From CAZSCF01 sp964547585 (GTDB taxonomy: Bacteria; Patescibacteriota; Minisyncoccia; Moranbacterales; UBA2206), in assembly GCA_964547585.1 (NCBI GenBank), contig CAZJOI010000021.1, forward strand, positions 1 to 12,524: a DNA stretch of 12,524 bases. Reading direction: 5' to 3'. The translations under genes and the position numbers were made by a program. This document shows, one piece after another, positions 6,092 to 12,524 of the stretch (positions within the stretch are counted from its first letter, which is position 1; each line of letters opens with the position of its first letter). The notes beneath the pieces were generated by a model. It saw nothing but the letters and a program-made list of their open reading frames with translations, ran no database searches and was not told where the DNA came from.

Positions 6092-6784
6092 CTATTCCTC
6101 CCTTGCTTTTGCTGGTTGTTTTTTCTTTTGTTCCTCAATCATTCGCTGTCTGGCCGTTTCCGTACAAGCAGCAGCCATAAGATTTGAGAGAACGAAAACG
6201 TCGTCATCCTTGAACATCTCTCTGATACGTCTCCTGTCTTCGATAGTAAACTCGTCAGAAATGATATGTTGTGTCACAGGAACCAAGGCACGTACGAGAT
6301 TTTCAAAAATCCTCTCAGTAGTGGCCTTGCTCAACAGGATGCCCTTGGCTGGTACGTTAATATCCGGCTTGATCTTTTCTTCTTTTAAAACATTGCAAAT
6401 TGCATTTAATTTATTAGAAGAAACCACGCGACTTCCTCTCAATGCCTTTATCAGCGAATCACGTTCCATGCTGATTTTATTAGCAGCATCATCGAGAGAT
6501 ATTTTGTTGAAGGAAATTTCTTTGCCCAGATTATAAACTTCCGAAGCAAGACTTTTGAGTTCCGAGACGTCATACCCCTGTGTTTCTAAAAAATAGCGCA
6601 GCCGAATAAGCTGTTCGCCCTTGGGTAATTCATCGGACAAATTTTCAAAGGATTCATTTTCGATGTTTTTTCCATAGATCGATTCAAATCCTTCTTTGAG
6701 CAAAGTTTGATCAAGACCGCCTATATTCAGACGAAAATGACCCCAACATTCTTCAGTATTTCCTTTGAAATCAATTTTTGACAT
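6092..6784 (-). CDS. Uncharacterised protein with possible helix-turn-helix region, middle gene of GHKL operon
   Basis: 230 residues; I do not recognise the family with certainty. The N-terminal 50 residues are polar. Residues about 56-135 are strongly helical (GEQLIRLRYFLETQGYDV, then ISLDDAANKISMERDSLIKALRG and VSSNKLNAICNVL), with spacing like one or two helix-turn-helix units, so DNA binding is plausible. Residues about 150-200 form another helical region, and the tail is rich in Lys, Gln and Glu. No signal peptide or membrane segment. The gene starts 4 nt after the upstream stop, with AAAGGA about 10 nt before the ATG, and is followed after 5 nt by the ATPase gene. This arrangement indicates co-translation and probably a shared complex. 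It could be the operon's regulator or the DNA-targeting partner of the ATPase. Confidence 0.85.
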   Translation of the reverse strand: MSKIDFKGNTEECWGHFRLNIGGLDQTLLKEGFESIYGKNIENESFENLSDELPKGEQLIRLRYFLETQGYDVSELKSLASEVYNLGKEISFNKISLDDAANKISMERDSLIKALRGSRVVSSNKLNAICNVLKEEKIKPDINVPAKGILLSKATTERIFENLVRALVPVTQHIISDEFTIEDRRRIREMFKDDDVFVLSNLMAAACTETARQRMIEEQKKKQPAKAREE

Positions 6785-6788
6785 AGTC

Positions 6789-7076
6789 TTATTTCCTTTC
6801 TGCTTTTGCTGTGAATTCTATTGGTTGGGCATATTGGGCTCTCCAACCCTTAACAAATAATTGGAGTGGACCCAACAAAACCACCATGCCTTTCTGCATT
6901 GGGGATTCGCTTTGCCAAAACTTATAAGAACAAGTAATTGGCGTTTCACGTGTAATCCCGAAAGATAAGGCGTCTTCCAACAAATGGACAACAAAATACT
7001 TTTTTTGATCATTACCATCATCATCGGTTATGACCCCTCTTATTTCGTTGTTTTTTTGCTGCTCCTGGCTGCTCAT
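6789..7076 (-). CDS. Small protein resembling a divergent OB-fold/cold-shock domain, first gene of GHKL operon
   Basis: 95 residues. The order of blocks GVITDDDGND...YFVVHLLEDAL...ITCSYKF...KGWRAQYAQPIE resembles a cold-shock/OB domain, where a GFI strand, a FVH strand, a polar loop and a final KGxxAxxV strand occur in that order. The RNA-binding aromatic motifs RNP1 and RNP2 are not well kept, so nucleic-acid binding is a guess. The ATG at 7076 has a very strong SD, AGGAGG, 5 nt upstream. It heads the operon with 4 nt to the next gene. No membrane segment or signal peptide. Confidence 0.8.
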   Translation of the reverse strand: MSSQEQQKNNEIRGVITDDDGNDQKKYFVVHLLEDALSFGITRETPITCSYKFWQSESPMQKGMVVLLGPLQLFVKGWRAQYAQPIEFTAKAERK

Positions 7077-7108
7077 TTTCTCCTCCTATTTCTGGATTTT
7101 CAAGTTAC

Positions 7109-7131
7109 TGGTCTTTTTTTGAAAAAGACCA
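7109..7131 (-). promoter_or_regulatory. Operator-like inverted repeat at the operon start point
   Basis: TGGTCTTTTT (7109-7118) and AAAAAGACCA (7122-7131) are exact inverse complements around a 3-nt centre. The repeat covers the predicted transcription start and the bases just downstream of the -10 box. No T tract follows on either strand, so it is not a normal terminator. It could be a repressor site, perhaps for the operon's own HTH-like protein, or a 5' mRNA hairpin. The same nine bases AAAAGACCA/TGGTCTTTT also form the outer arms of the gyrA terminator about 60 nt away. Confidence 0.5.
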
Positions 7132-7134
7132 ATT

Positions 7135-7163
7135 ATAATAGCATATATTTAGTCTGTTGTCAA
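7135..7163 (-). promoter_or_regulatory. Sigma70-type promoter of the GHKL operon
   Basis: On the minus strand: TTGACA (7163-7158), 17 bases, TATTAT (7140-7135), with TG one base before the -10 box (extended -10). A TATAAT overlaps it three bases downstream at a poorer spacing of 20. Transcription would start near 7128, about 50 nt before the ATG at 7076. It lies between the gyrA terminator and the operon, so the operon has its own transcription. Confidence 0.7.
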
Positions 7164-7184
7164 TCCAGTTTTTTAATTAAAACA

Positions 7185-7225
7185 TTAAAACAAAAGACCA
7201 TCCCAATAAAACGGGATGGTCTTTT
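7185..7225 (-). terminator. Intrinsic terminator of gyrA
   Basis: Thirteen-base-pair perfect stem AAAAGACCATCCC (7192-7204) / GGGATGGTCTTTT (7213-7225) around an 8-nt loop. On the minus strand it is followed by TTTTGTTTTAATGTTTT. It lies 15 nt after the gyrA stop. Confidence 0.9.
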
Positions 7226-7239
7226 CTTAGAGAATATTT

Positions 7240-9675
7240 TTACAAAATAGTAATGGCCGATACTTTGTCGCCAGTTTGCGGTCGCATTACTCGGACACCT
7301 TGAGTGGCACGGCCGAGAGAGGAAACGCTTTTCAGCGGAATGCGAATGATTTGTCCTTTTTCCGAACTCAAGATCAAATCATTTTCAATATCATCAACAT
7401 TAATAACATCAGCGCCAACTATTTTTCCAGTTTTGGGAGTAACGTTAGCAGTTTTGATTCCGCTACCACCACGATTTTGAACTTTATAGAATTTTAAATC
7501 GCTTCTTTTGCCAAAACCGTTTTCAGTGATGATCAGAAGTTGATTGCCTTTTTGATTTTTTAGTACCACATTCATACCAACAACCTTATCTTCTTTCTTG
7601 AGTTTGATACCGCGGACTCCGGCAGCGGACCTACCCATTGGACGAACATCTTTTTCTTTGAAATGAATGGCTTGCCCCTTGGAAGTGGTAATAATCATTT
7701 CATCTTGTCCGGTTGTGGGTTCAACCCAGCGGAGGTTATCATCCTTAGCCAGTTTGATGGACAAAAGTCCGGAACGTCTTACATTATCAAAATCAGAAAG
7801 GTCGGTTTTTTTGACGGTTCCCATTTCAGTAGTCATAAATAAGAATTTGTATCCGTCATCTTTATTAAATGGAATAATAGCGGTGACTGATTCTTCTTGT
7901 GAAAGTTGCAAGAAGTTGACAATAGATTGACCTTTAGCGGTGCGGGAAGAAGCTGGAATTTCATAGGCCTTGGTCTGAAAAACTTTTCCGGAATTAGTAA
8001 AGAAGAGCAAATTGTCGTGAGACATGACGCCAATGACTTTTTTAATGGCGTCTTCTTCTTTGGTAACGGCACCAATGACACCCTTGCCACCTCTCTTTTG
8101 AACTTTATAAACTGAAGGATCCATGCGTTTTATATATCCTTGTTCAGTAATGGTTATGATAGCTTCTTCATTCGGAATCAGATCTTCTTGCTTGAATTCT
8201 CCGATAGCTGATTTTATGATTTTGGTTTTTCTTTCATCACCAAATTTTTCTTTGATTCGAATGAGCTCTTCTTTGACAATAGCTAAAACTCTTTTAACGC
8301 TTTTCAGAATCGCTTCCAGTTCGGCGATAAGGGCTAGTTTTTCTTTGAGTTCGTCTTCAATCTTCTTTCTTTCCAATCCAGCCAAAGTTTGTAATCTCAT
8401 TTCCAAGATAGCCGTAGCTTGTTTATCGGAAAACTTGAATTTCTTCATCAAATTAATGTGGGCTTCTTCTTTGGTGGGTGATTTTCTGATGAGAGAAATT
8501 ATTTCGTCAATGTGATCAAGGGCTTTTTTGAGTCCCTCCAAAATGTGGGCTCGATCCTTAGCTTTATCTAGTTCGAATTGAGTTTTGCGAGTGATGACAA
8601 TTTTTCGATGAGCCAGATAATATTCCAAAATGGATTTCAAATTTAAAACCATTGGTTCGATACCATCGACGAGGGCCAACATATTCACTCCAAAATTTTT
8701 CTGGAGATCAGTAAGAGTATAGAGTTTGTTGAGAACTTTTTGTGGATAAGCATCTTTTTTCAGATCGATAACCAAACGGATACCATCCTTATCGGATTCA
8801 TCACGAATGTCCTTGATACCAAGAATTTTTCCTTCATGAACGAGATCGGCCATCTTTTCAATCATAGTGGCTTTATTGGTAGCATAGGTCATTTCAGTAA
8901 TAATGATTTGAAAAGCACCGGCCTTGTTTTCAACTATTTCAGCTTTGGCACGTGTCAGAATTTTTCCGCGTCCAGTTTTATAGGCTTCCAGAATATCTTT
9001 TTTATTGTAAATTGTTCCTCCAGTTGGAAAATCTGGTCCGGTAATAAATTGTGTCAAATCTTCAACAGTAGCCTCTGGGTTATCGGCTAAATGGCAAATT
9101 CCATCAACCAATTCATTGAGATTATGCGGAGGAATATTGGTCGCCATACCGACTGCAATACCCATGCTGCCATTCAAAAGAAGCTGAGGAAGATTGGAGG
9201 GTAAAACGGTTGGCTCCTTATGCTGTCCATCAAAATTAGGAATAAAGTCAACGGTATTTTTTTCAATATCCAAAAGCATTTCATCAGCAATGGGAGCCAG
9301 CTTGGCTTCAGTGTAACGGTAAGCCGCTGGATTATCTCCGTCTATAGAGCCAAAGTTTCCTTGGCCCCAAATCAATGGATAACGCAAGGAAAAATCTTGA
9401 GCCATACGAACCATTGAATAGTAGACGGCTACGTCTCCGTGTGGATGAAATTTTCCCAGTACCTCTCCAACTACGGTAGCTGATTTTCTAAATTTGACAT
9501 TAGATCGCAGTCCAGTGCTCCACATGGAGTAAAGAATTCTACGATGCACAGGTTTCATGCCATCACGGACGTCTGGCAAAGCACGCGAAACAATAACGCT
9601 CATTGCGTAATCGAGATATGACTGTTGGACCTCTTCGGTTATTTCTCTGGGATTTATTTGACCTATATTACTCAT
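7240..9675 (-). CDS. gyrA: DNA gyrase subunit A
   Basis: 811 residues, within the normal range. This is the DNA-breaking and religating subunit of gyrase, which introduces negative supercoils with GyrB. DYAMSVIVSRALPDVRDG starts the breakage-reunion domain at residue 22. The catalytic tyrosine is Tyr121 in AAYRYTE. A coiled-coil arm covers about 360-480, and the C-terminal six-bladed DNA-wrapping domain starts near 500. It carries the GyrA box QKRGGKG (526-532), which separates GyrA from ParC. At the quinolone-contact positions, the residues matching E. coli Ser83 and Asp87 are Val82 and Tyr86. No SD precedes the ATG; TATACT lies 7 nt upstream, so a leaderless or very short-leader transcript is possible. 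It is the third gene of a run with the TM protein and MBL hydrolase. Confidence 0.97.
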   Translation of the reverse strand: MSNIGQINPREITEEVQQSYLDYAMSVIVSRALPDVRDGMKPVHRRILYSMWSTGLRSNVKFRKSATVVGEVLGKFHPHGDVAVYYSMVRMAQDFSLRYPLIWGQGNFGSIDGDNPAAYRYTEAKLAPIADEMLLDIEKNTVDFIPNFDGQHKEPTVLPSNLPQLLLNGSMGIAVGMATNIPPHNLNELVDGICHLADNPEATVEDLTQFITGPDFPTGGTIYNKKDILEAYKTGRGKILTRAKAEIVENKAGAFQIIITEMTYATNKATMIEKMADLVHEGKILGIKDIRDESDKDGIRLVIDLKKDAYPQKVLNKLYTLTDLQKNFGVNMLALVDGIEPMVLNLKSILEYYLAHRKIVITRKTQFELDKAKDRAHILEGLKKALDHIDEIISLIRKSPTKEEAHINLMKKFKFSDKQATAILEMRLQTLAGLERKKIEDELKEKLALIAELEAILKSVKRVLAIVKEELIRIKEKFGDERKTKIIKSAIGEFKQEDLIPNEEAIITITEQGYIKRMDPSVYKVQKRGGKGVIGAVTKEEDAIKKVIGVMSHDNLLFFTNSGKVFQTKAYEIPASSRTAKGQSIVNFLQLSQEESVTAIIPFNKDDGYKFLFMTTEMGTVKKTDLSDFDNVRRSGLLSIKLAKDDNLRWVEPTTGQDEMIITTSKGQAIHFKEKDVRPMGRSAAGVRGIKLKKEDKVVGMNVVLKNQKGNQLLIITENGFGKRSDLKFYKVQNRGGSGIKTANVTPKTGKIVGADVINVDDIENDLILSSEKGQIIRIPLKSVSSLGRATQGVRVMRPQTGDKVSAITIL

Positions 9676-9698
9676 CTTATTAAGTATATTTTAGTAAG

Positions 9699-9983
9699 TT
9701 AGTTGTTGCTTTGGTTGGAATTTATATCAGTCTGTATATTTTTCATAGCGTCTTTTTGCTTTTCAATTTCTTGCAGAAGTTCTGATCCTGATTTTTGAAT
9801 TTCACTTTTCTCTCGGGATGAGTTTTTGTTTTTTAATGAGGATTCGCTAATGTCGGCTCTCACAGAAAGAAGCCAAATAGAAATAATGAGAACCATGCAA
9901 ATAATTACAAAAAGCCAAACATATCGCAATTTAACATTGTCAGGTTTTTTTCTTATTTCTTCAATTTTTTCTATTAAGCCCAT
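9699..9983 (-). CDS. Small single-pass membrane protein upstream of gyrA
   Basis: 94 residues, family not recognised by name. A short basic N-terminus (IRKKPDNVKLR) precedes one membrane segment (about 21-40). After it comes a polar tail of about 50 residues that is Lys/Glu/Ser/Gln-rich and likely a coiled coil (about 50-85). Charge placement suggests the N-terminus is inside the cell and the tail outside. It begins 8 nt after the MBL gene's stop and ends 23 nt before gyrA, so it is probably co-transcribed. No clear SD. Small proteins of this design beside gyrA are, from memory, common in Parcubacteria-like genomes, but no role is known. Confidence 0.85.
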   Translation of the reverse strand: MGLIEKIEEIRKKPDNVKLRYVWLFVIICMVLIISIWLLSVRADISESSLKNKNSSREKSEIQKSGSELLQEIEKQKDAMKNIQTDINSNQSNN

Positions 9984-9991
9984 AAAATTTG

Positions 9992-10657
9992 CTACTCGAT
10001 TCCCATTAAAACTATTTCCATAACCTTGCCTTCCAAATCTTTCTTCTTGATGTTTAGTTTGGAGACTTTTTCGCGAGGGCAGCTGCCTATTTCCGAACAG
10101 AACTTTTTCTCATCGTCGATATCTGTAATAGCTCCGCCAGCTATTTTGTAGTGCATTGGAATAATAATAGTTGGTTCTATTTTTTTAATAATTTCTTCAG
10201 CCTTTTTGCCATCGATAGTATATTTTCCTCCTCCAACTGGAATCATCAAAACATCCACTCCATCAATTTCACTGAGTTGTTTTTGATCAAGATCGGTTCC
10301 AAGGTCTCCTAAATGACAAATTTTTAATTCCTCTGTTTCAAGAATAAAAATTGTATTGTGTCCACGATCTTTGCCTTCATTAGCATCATGAAGCGAATCA
10401 ATGCCAACGATATTAATGCCTTTTAAGGAATATTCTCCTGGGATATTAATAACAGTTGGTTCGCCTTTCAGTGCGGCAGCATTATTGTGATCAGGATGAT
10501 CATGGCTTATTAAAACGATGTCAGCTTGTCCTTGAGGTGGACGCAGACCAACAACCTTTCCGAAAGGATCAAAAAAAACTGTTACATCTTCTTGCCCACG
10601 ACCGGCTGGTTTGGTTGTTAGTTTGAAACAAGAATGTCCATAGTACTGTATAATCAT
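9992..10657 (-). CDS. MBL-fold metallo-hydrolase (UlaG-like / Lactamase_B_3 type)
   Basis: 221 residues. It starts MIIQYYGHSCFKL, the usual opening of UlaG-like metallo-beta-lactamase-fold proteins. The metal site is complete: SHDHPDHN with His52, His54, Asp56 and His57, then HLGDLG with Asp118, and MHY with His169. A two-metal hydrolase is expected, acting on a phosphodiester or small cyclic ester. The substrate cannot be read from sequence, and UlaG activity on ascorbate 6-phosphate lactone should not be assumed. No signal peptide, so cytoplasmic. The ATG at 10657 has no SD, only an A-rich upstream stretch. It is the first gene of the MBL-TM-gyrA run. Confidence 0.9.
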   Translation of the reverse strand: MIIQYYGHSCFKLTTKPAGRGQEDVTVFFDPFGKVVGLRPPQGQADIVLISHDHPDHNNAAALKGEPTVINIPGEYSLKGINIVGIDSLHDANEGKDRGHNTIFILETEELKICHLGDLGTDLDQKQLSEIDGVDVLMIPVGGGKYTIDGKKAEEIIKKIEPTIIIPMHYKIAGGAITDIDDEKKFCSEIGSCPREKVSKLNIKKKDLEGKVMEIVLMGIE

Positions 10658-10690
10658 ATTTTTTTTTGTTTATTATTAATCTTCAAGAAT

Positions 10691-10706
10691 CCCCCTTAAG
10701 AGGGGG
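10691..10706. repeat. GC-rich hairpin in the MBL-gene leader
   Basis: CCCCCT / AGGGGG around a TAAG loop in otherwise AT-rich DNA. It lies about 34 nt before the MBL start codon and would be in its 5' leader. No T run follows on either strand, so it is not a normal terminator. It could affect translation or mRNA stability, or be a dispersed repeat. Confidence 0.5.
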
Positions 10707-10729
10707 GATAAATCTTTGTTAACATTTGT

Positions 10730-10758
10730 ATTTTAGCACTTTGTTTTTGGCTTGTCGA
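10730..10758 (-). promoter_or_regulatory. Promoter of the MBL-TM-gyrA run
   Basis: On the minus strand: TCGACA (10758-10753), 17 bases, TAAAAT (10735-10730), each one base from consensus, with a TG extended -10. Transcription would start near 10723, giving a leader of about 66 nt that contains the CCCCCT/AGGGGG hairpin. Confidence 0.5.
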
Positions 10759-10776
10759 GATGATAGTCGCTATTAC

Positions 10777-10911
10777 TTGACCCCTCACCAAATCGGTACT
10801 GTGCTGAAAGCACAAATAACAAATTCGGTATTTAATTTATTTTTTATTTAAAATAGAACAAAATTTTCTTTAAAATTGATGAAAAATTACCAACTTGGTG
10901 AGGGGTTGACA
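10777..10911. repeat. Long-range inverted repeat flanking an AT-rich core
   Basis: CCCCTCACCAAATCGGTA (10781-10798) and its inverse complement at 10888-10905 agree at 16 of 18 positions, with the first 11 exact. The 89 bases between are very AT-rich apart from a small hairpin TGTGCT-GAA-AGCACA (10800-10814) and a second TCGGTA (10825-10830). On the minus strand the two mismatches become G-U pairs, so a minus-strand RNA would pair along the full stem. The right arm runs into the -35 box of the downstream plus-strand promoter. It could be a small MITE-like element with terminal repeats, a regulator site pair, or a structured RNA. Confidence 0.5.
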
Positions 10912-10935
10912 GATTATGAATATTTGGCGTATATT
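10906..10935 (+). promoter_or_regulatory. Promoter of the S1-like gene
   Basis: TTGACA (10906-10911), 18 bases, TATATT (10930-10935). Start would be near 10942, leaving a leader of about 300 nt before the ATG at 11246. The -35 box overlaps the end of the right arm of the inverted repeat 10777-10911, so a factor bound there would touch this promoter. Confidence 0.6.
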
Positions 10936-10941
10936 TAATGT

Positions 10942-11245
10942 AGGTTAATTATTAAGAAAACTGAATAGTGAAATGCTTTAATTTCACTCCGACATTCTTG
11001 ATGATTTCCTTATGGAAATTTTTTTGTTTATTTACAGCTTAGTTTCAAAAATATTTTCTTTTAATTGACTTTCGACTTAGTATTTAGGCTTTGTTGAGCT
11101 AATACGCTCGCGTTTATTCTATGCAATTGGTACAATGCCGCGGCGTCAAGAAAAGAAAAATTTTTAAAACTAAACCAATAAACTTAACCTAAACCGCATT
11201 CCCTAATTTTTTAAAGCAGCTGGATGCGCTGCGAAATATAATAAT
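10942..11245 (+). promoter_or_regulatory. Long untranslated leader of the S1-like gene
   Basis: About 300 nt without a convincing gene. It holds a hairpin AGTGAAA/TTTCACT (10967-10988), a terminator-like hairpin ending near 11026, an AT-rich middle, a GC-rich patch with GCCGCGGC (11138-11145), and a hairpin GCAGC/GCTGC (11216-11232) just before the start codon. A 10-codon ATG frame (11135-11167, MPRRQEKKNF) is present but without an SD. Autogenous control by leader RNA is known for S1 in other bacteria; whether it happens here is inference. Confidence 0.4.
11004..11026 (+). terminator. Possible attenuator in the S1-like leader
   Basis: ATTTCC (11004-11009), TTAT loop, GGAAAT (11014-11019), overlapping a run of seven T (11019-11025). 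The stem is short and AT-rich, so it would be a weak terminator. It lies about 80 nt after the predicted start and about 220 nt before the coding region, which fits partial termination or a short leader RNA. Confidence 0.45.
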
Positions 11246-12524
11246 ATGACAAATATTTTAGACGAATTAGCCAAGAAAATAGATAAAATCTCTGACAAAG
11301 AACCTTCTGAAACAGCAGAGGAGGTTATTGTTGAAGAAAAAAAGGCCAAAAAAAGCCAAAAAACTTCTGAAAAAATTGTTTCGACCGATAATGGCTCAGA
11401 AGAAATGGCCAATCTTTTGGCTGATAATGCTATCTGCTTTCCTCAAGTAGGTGATGTTGTTGAAGGAAAAGTGGTAGAAGTTACTTCTAACGCCATTTAT
11501 CTGGATATTGAACCCTTTGGAACTGGAATTGTTCTAGGCAGAGAAATGAAAGATGGGACTACTTCAGTCAAATTGAAGACTGATGACACCGTTTCTGCGA
11601 CTATTATTGAATTGGAAAATGAGGATGGCTATATTGAGCTTTCTATTCGGGAGGCTTCACATGAAAAAGCTTGGGAAAACCTGGAAAACAAAAGAGATTC
11701 TCAGGAAAAGGCTGAAGCTAAGGTTGTTAGTGCCAATAAGGGAGGACTTCTGATTGAAATTAACGGGATTTCGGGATTTTTACCTGTTTCACAACTTTCT
11801 AGCAAGAATTATCCTCGTGTTGAAGATGGAGATAAGAATAAAATCTATAACTTGCTGAAAAAGTTGATCGGGCAGGAAATGGAAGTCCGTATCCTGGATA
11901 TTGATCCAGAGTCAGAAAAGCTTATTGTGAGCGAAAAGGCAGCCCAAAAGGAAAAAGATATGGAAGTTATTTCTGGTCTCAAGGAAGGCGATGTTATTGA
12001 GGGAGAAATTAGCGGTGTTGTTGACTTCGGAGCTTTTGTTAAGTTTCTGCCAATTGGAGTTGAAAGTGATAATGATGAAGACAAATTGGAGGGCTTGGTC
12101 CATATTTCCGAATTAGCTTGGCAGCTAATCGAAGATCCGCGAGATATCGTGAAAGTTGGTAATAAGATCAAGGCCAAAATTATCGGAATTGATGACAATA
12201 AAATTTCTTTGTCTATTCGAGCTTTGCAAGAAGATCCTTGGAGTGAGGTAAGCAAAAAATATTCCATTGGCAGTGTTGTTCAAGGAACAGTCCATAAAAT
12301 CAATCATTTTGGAGCTTTTGTTTATCTGGATAAAAATATTCATGGGTTGGCTCACATTAGCGAAATGTCACAACTTTATCCCGGAAAAAATATTGATGAA
12401 ATAATTAAAGTTGGAGAAAAATATGATTGGAAAGTTATTTCTATGGAACCACGCGAACACAGAATGGGGCTGATGCTGGCTGTAAAGGAAAAGAAAAAGA
12501 AAAGTGAAAAACCGGAAAAAGAAG
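11246..12524 (+). CDS. rpsA: Ribosomal protein S1-like protein (four S1 domains visible), 3' end outside window
   Basis: 426 codons are visible with no stop before the window edge. After a charged Lys/Glu-rich N-terminal stretch (1-60), four OB-fold S1 RNA-binding repeats follow at about 66-136, 153-230, 244-330 and 338-415. The third and fourth are the clearest: GDVIEGEISGVVDFGAFVKF and GSVVQGTVHKINHFGAFVYL, each followed by a GLVHISE or GLAHISE strand. The first two are more divergent. S1 binds mRNA and helps the 30S subunit start translation, which is relevant where genes lack SD sequences. The sequence is becoming Lys/Glu-rich at the edge, which suggests the C-terminal tail is near. The ATG at 11246 is the only one in the open stretch; no SD, and TATAAT sits 3 nt before it. 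Confidence 0.9.
   Translation, partial: MTNILDELAKKIDKISDKEPSETAEEVIVEEKKAKKSQKTSEKIVSTDNGSEEMANLLADNAICFPQVGDVVEGKVVEVTSNAIYLDIEPFGTGIVLGREMKDGTTSVKLKTDDTVSATIIELENEDGYIELSIREASHEKAWENLENKRDSQEKAEAKVVSANKGGLLIEINGISGFLPVSQLSSKNYPRVEDGDKNKIYNLLKKLIGQEMEVRILDIDPESEKLIVSEKAAQKEKDMEVISGLKEGDVIEGEISGVVDFGAFVKFLPIGVESDNDEDKLEGLVHISELAWQLIEDPRDIVKVGNKIKAKIIGIDDNKISLSIRALQEDPWSEVSKKYSIGSVVQGTVHKINHFGAFVYLDKNIHGLAHISEMSQLYPGKNIDEIIKVGEKYDWKVISMEPREHRMGLMLAVKEKKKKSEKPEKE

Noticed and set aside
6984..7250. 88-codon plus-strand open frame across the operon promoter
   Set aside because: It is antisense to the first operon gene and its promoter and covers the gyrA terminator; no SD and hydrophobic low-complexity composition typical of an AT-rich shadow frame.
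8741..8749. Perfect DnaA-box match TGTGGATAA
   Set aside because: A single copy inside the gyrA coding region (codons for A-Y-P-Q); no cluster and no AT-rich unwinding element beside it, so it is not evidence of an origin.
11135..11167. Ten-codon frame MPRRQEKKNF in the S1-like leader
   Set aside because: It has an ATG and a stop but no SD and no regulatory codon run; too short to support as a leader peptide without conservation data.
11845..12355. Minus-strand open frames opposite the S1-like gene
   Set aside because: They are antisense shadows of clear S1-domain coding sequence on the plus strand.

Overview
The window looks like part of a metagenome-assembled genome of a candidate-phyla-radiation (Patescibacteria) bacterium, perhaps a Parcubacteria/Falkowbacteria-type lineage. 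That placement is inference. It rests on AT-rich DNA, compact gene packing, mostly SD-less starts for core genes, a small single-TM protein and an MBL-fold hydrolase directly upstream of gyrA, and short palindromic repeats inserted in frame into protein genes. A 100-N scaffold gap lies at 1507-1606, so linkage across it is only a scaffolding inference. All nine stop codons seen are TAA or TAG, and the standard code reads every gene through.

Layout. Minus strand, 8-1692: a CCA-adding enzyme gene, the gap, then tRNA-Ala(GGC) without an encoded CCA, with a decayed copy of a tRNA 5' end behind it. Plus strand, 1830-4284: an O-antigen ligase/polymerase-family membrane protein, then glutamate racemase (murI), which has its own consensus promoter lying across the end of the upstream gene. 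Both belong to envelope building. Two hairpin terminators at 4308-4385 separate these from a convergent three-gene minus-strand operon (7076 to 4401) encoding a small OB/cold-shock-like protein, a possible HTH protein and a GHKL (MutL/MORC/Hsp90-type) ATPase. All three have good SD sequences, and a strong promoter with an operator-like inverted repeat stands in front. Behind that, also on the minus strand, run an MBL-fold hydrolase, a single-TM protein and gyrA, ending in a clear terminator. A 588-base divergent intergenic region then leads to a plus-strand gene for a ribosomal protein S1-like protein that runs off the window.

Most unusual features. (1) The O-antigen ligase-like gene carries at least six palindromic elements in about 1 kb, built on TGTTCCACGTGGAACA. 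This is a perfect palindrome of the ParB-binding parS type. Some copies are intact, two are split by hairpin-forming inserts of 42 and 36 nt, and one has grown into a 130-nt nested fold-back array. All stay in frame and fall in loops between membrane segments. They could be a centromere cluster inside a gene, or a family of in-frame palindromic elements similar in behaviour to Rickettsia palindromic elements. The CCA-adding enzyme carries a different in-frame palindromic insert. (2) The GHKL ATPase operon is an uncharacterised module that could be a defence or DNA-maintenance system. (3) GyrA has Val and Tyr at the two positions that normally anchor quinolones.
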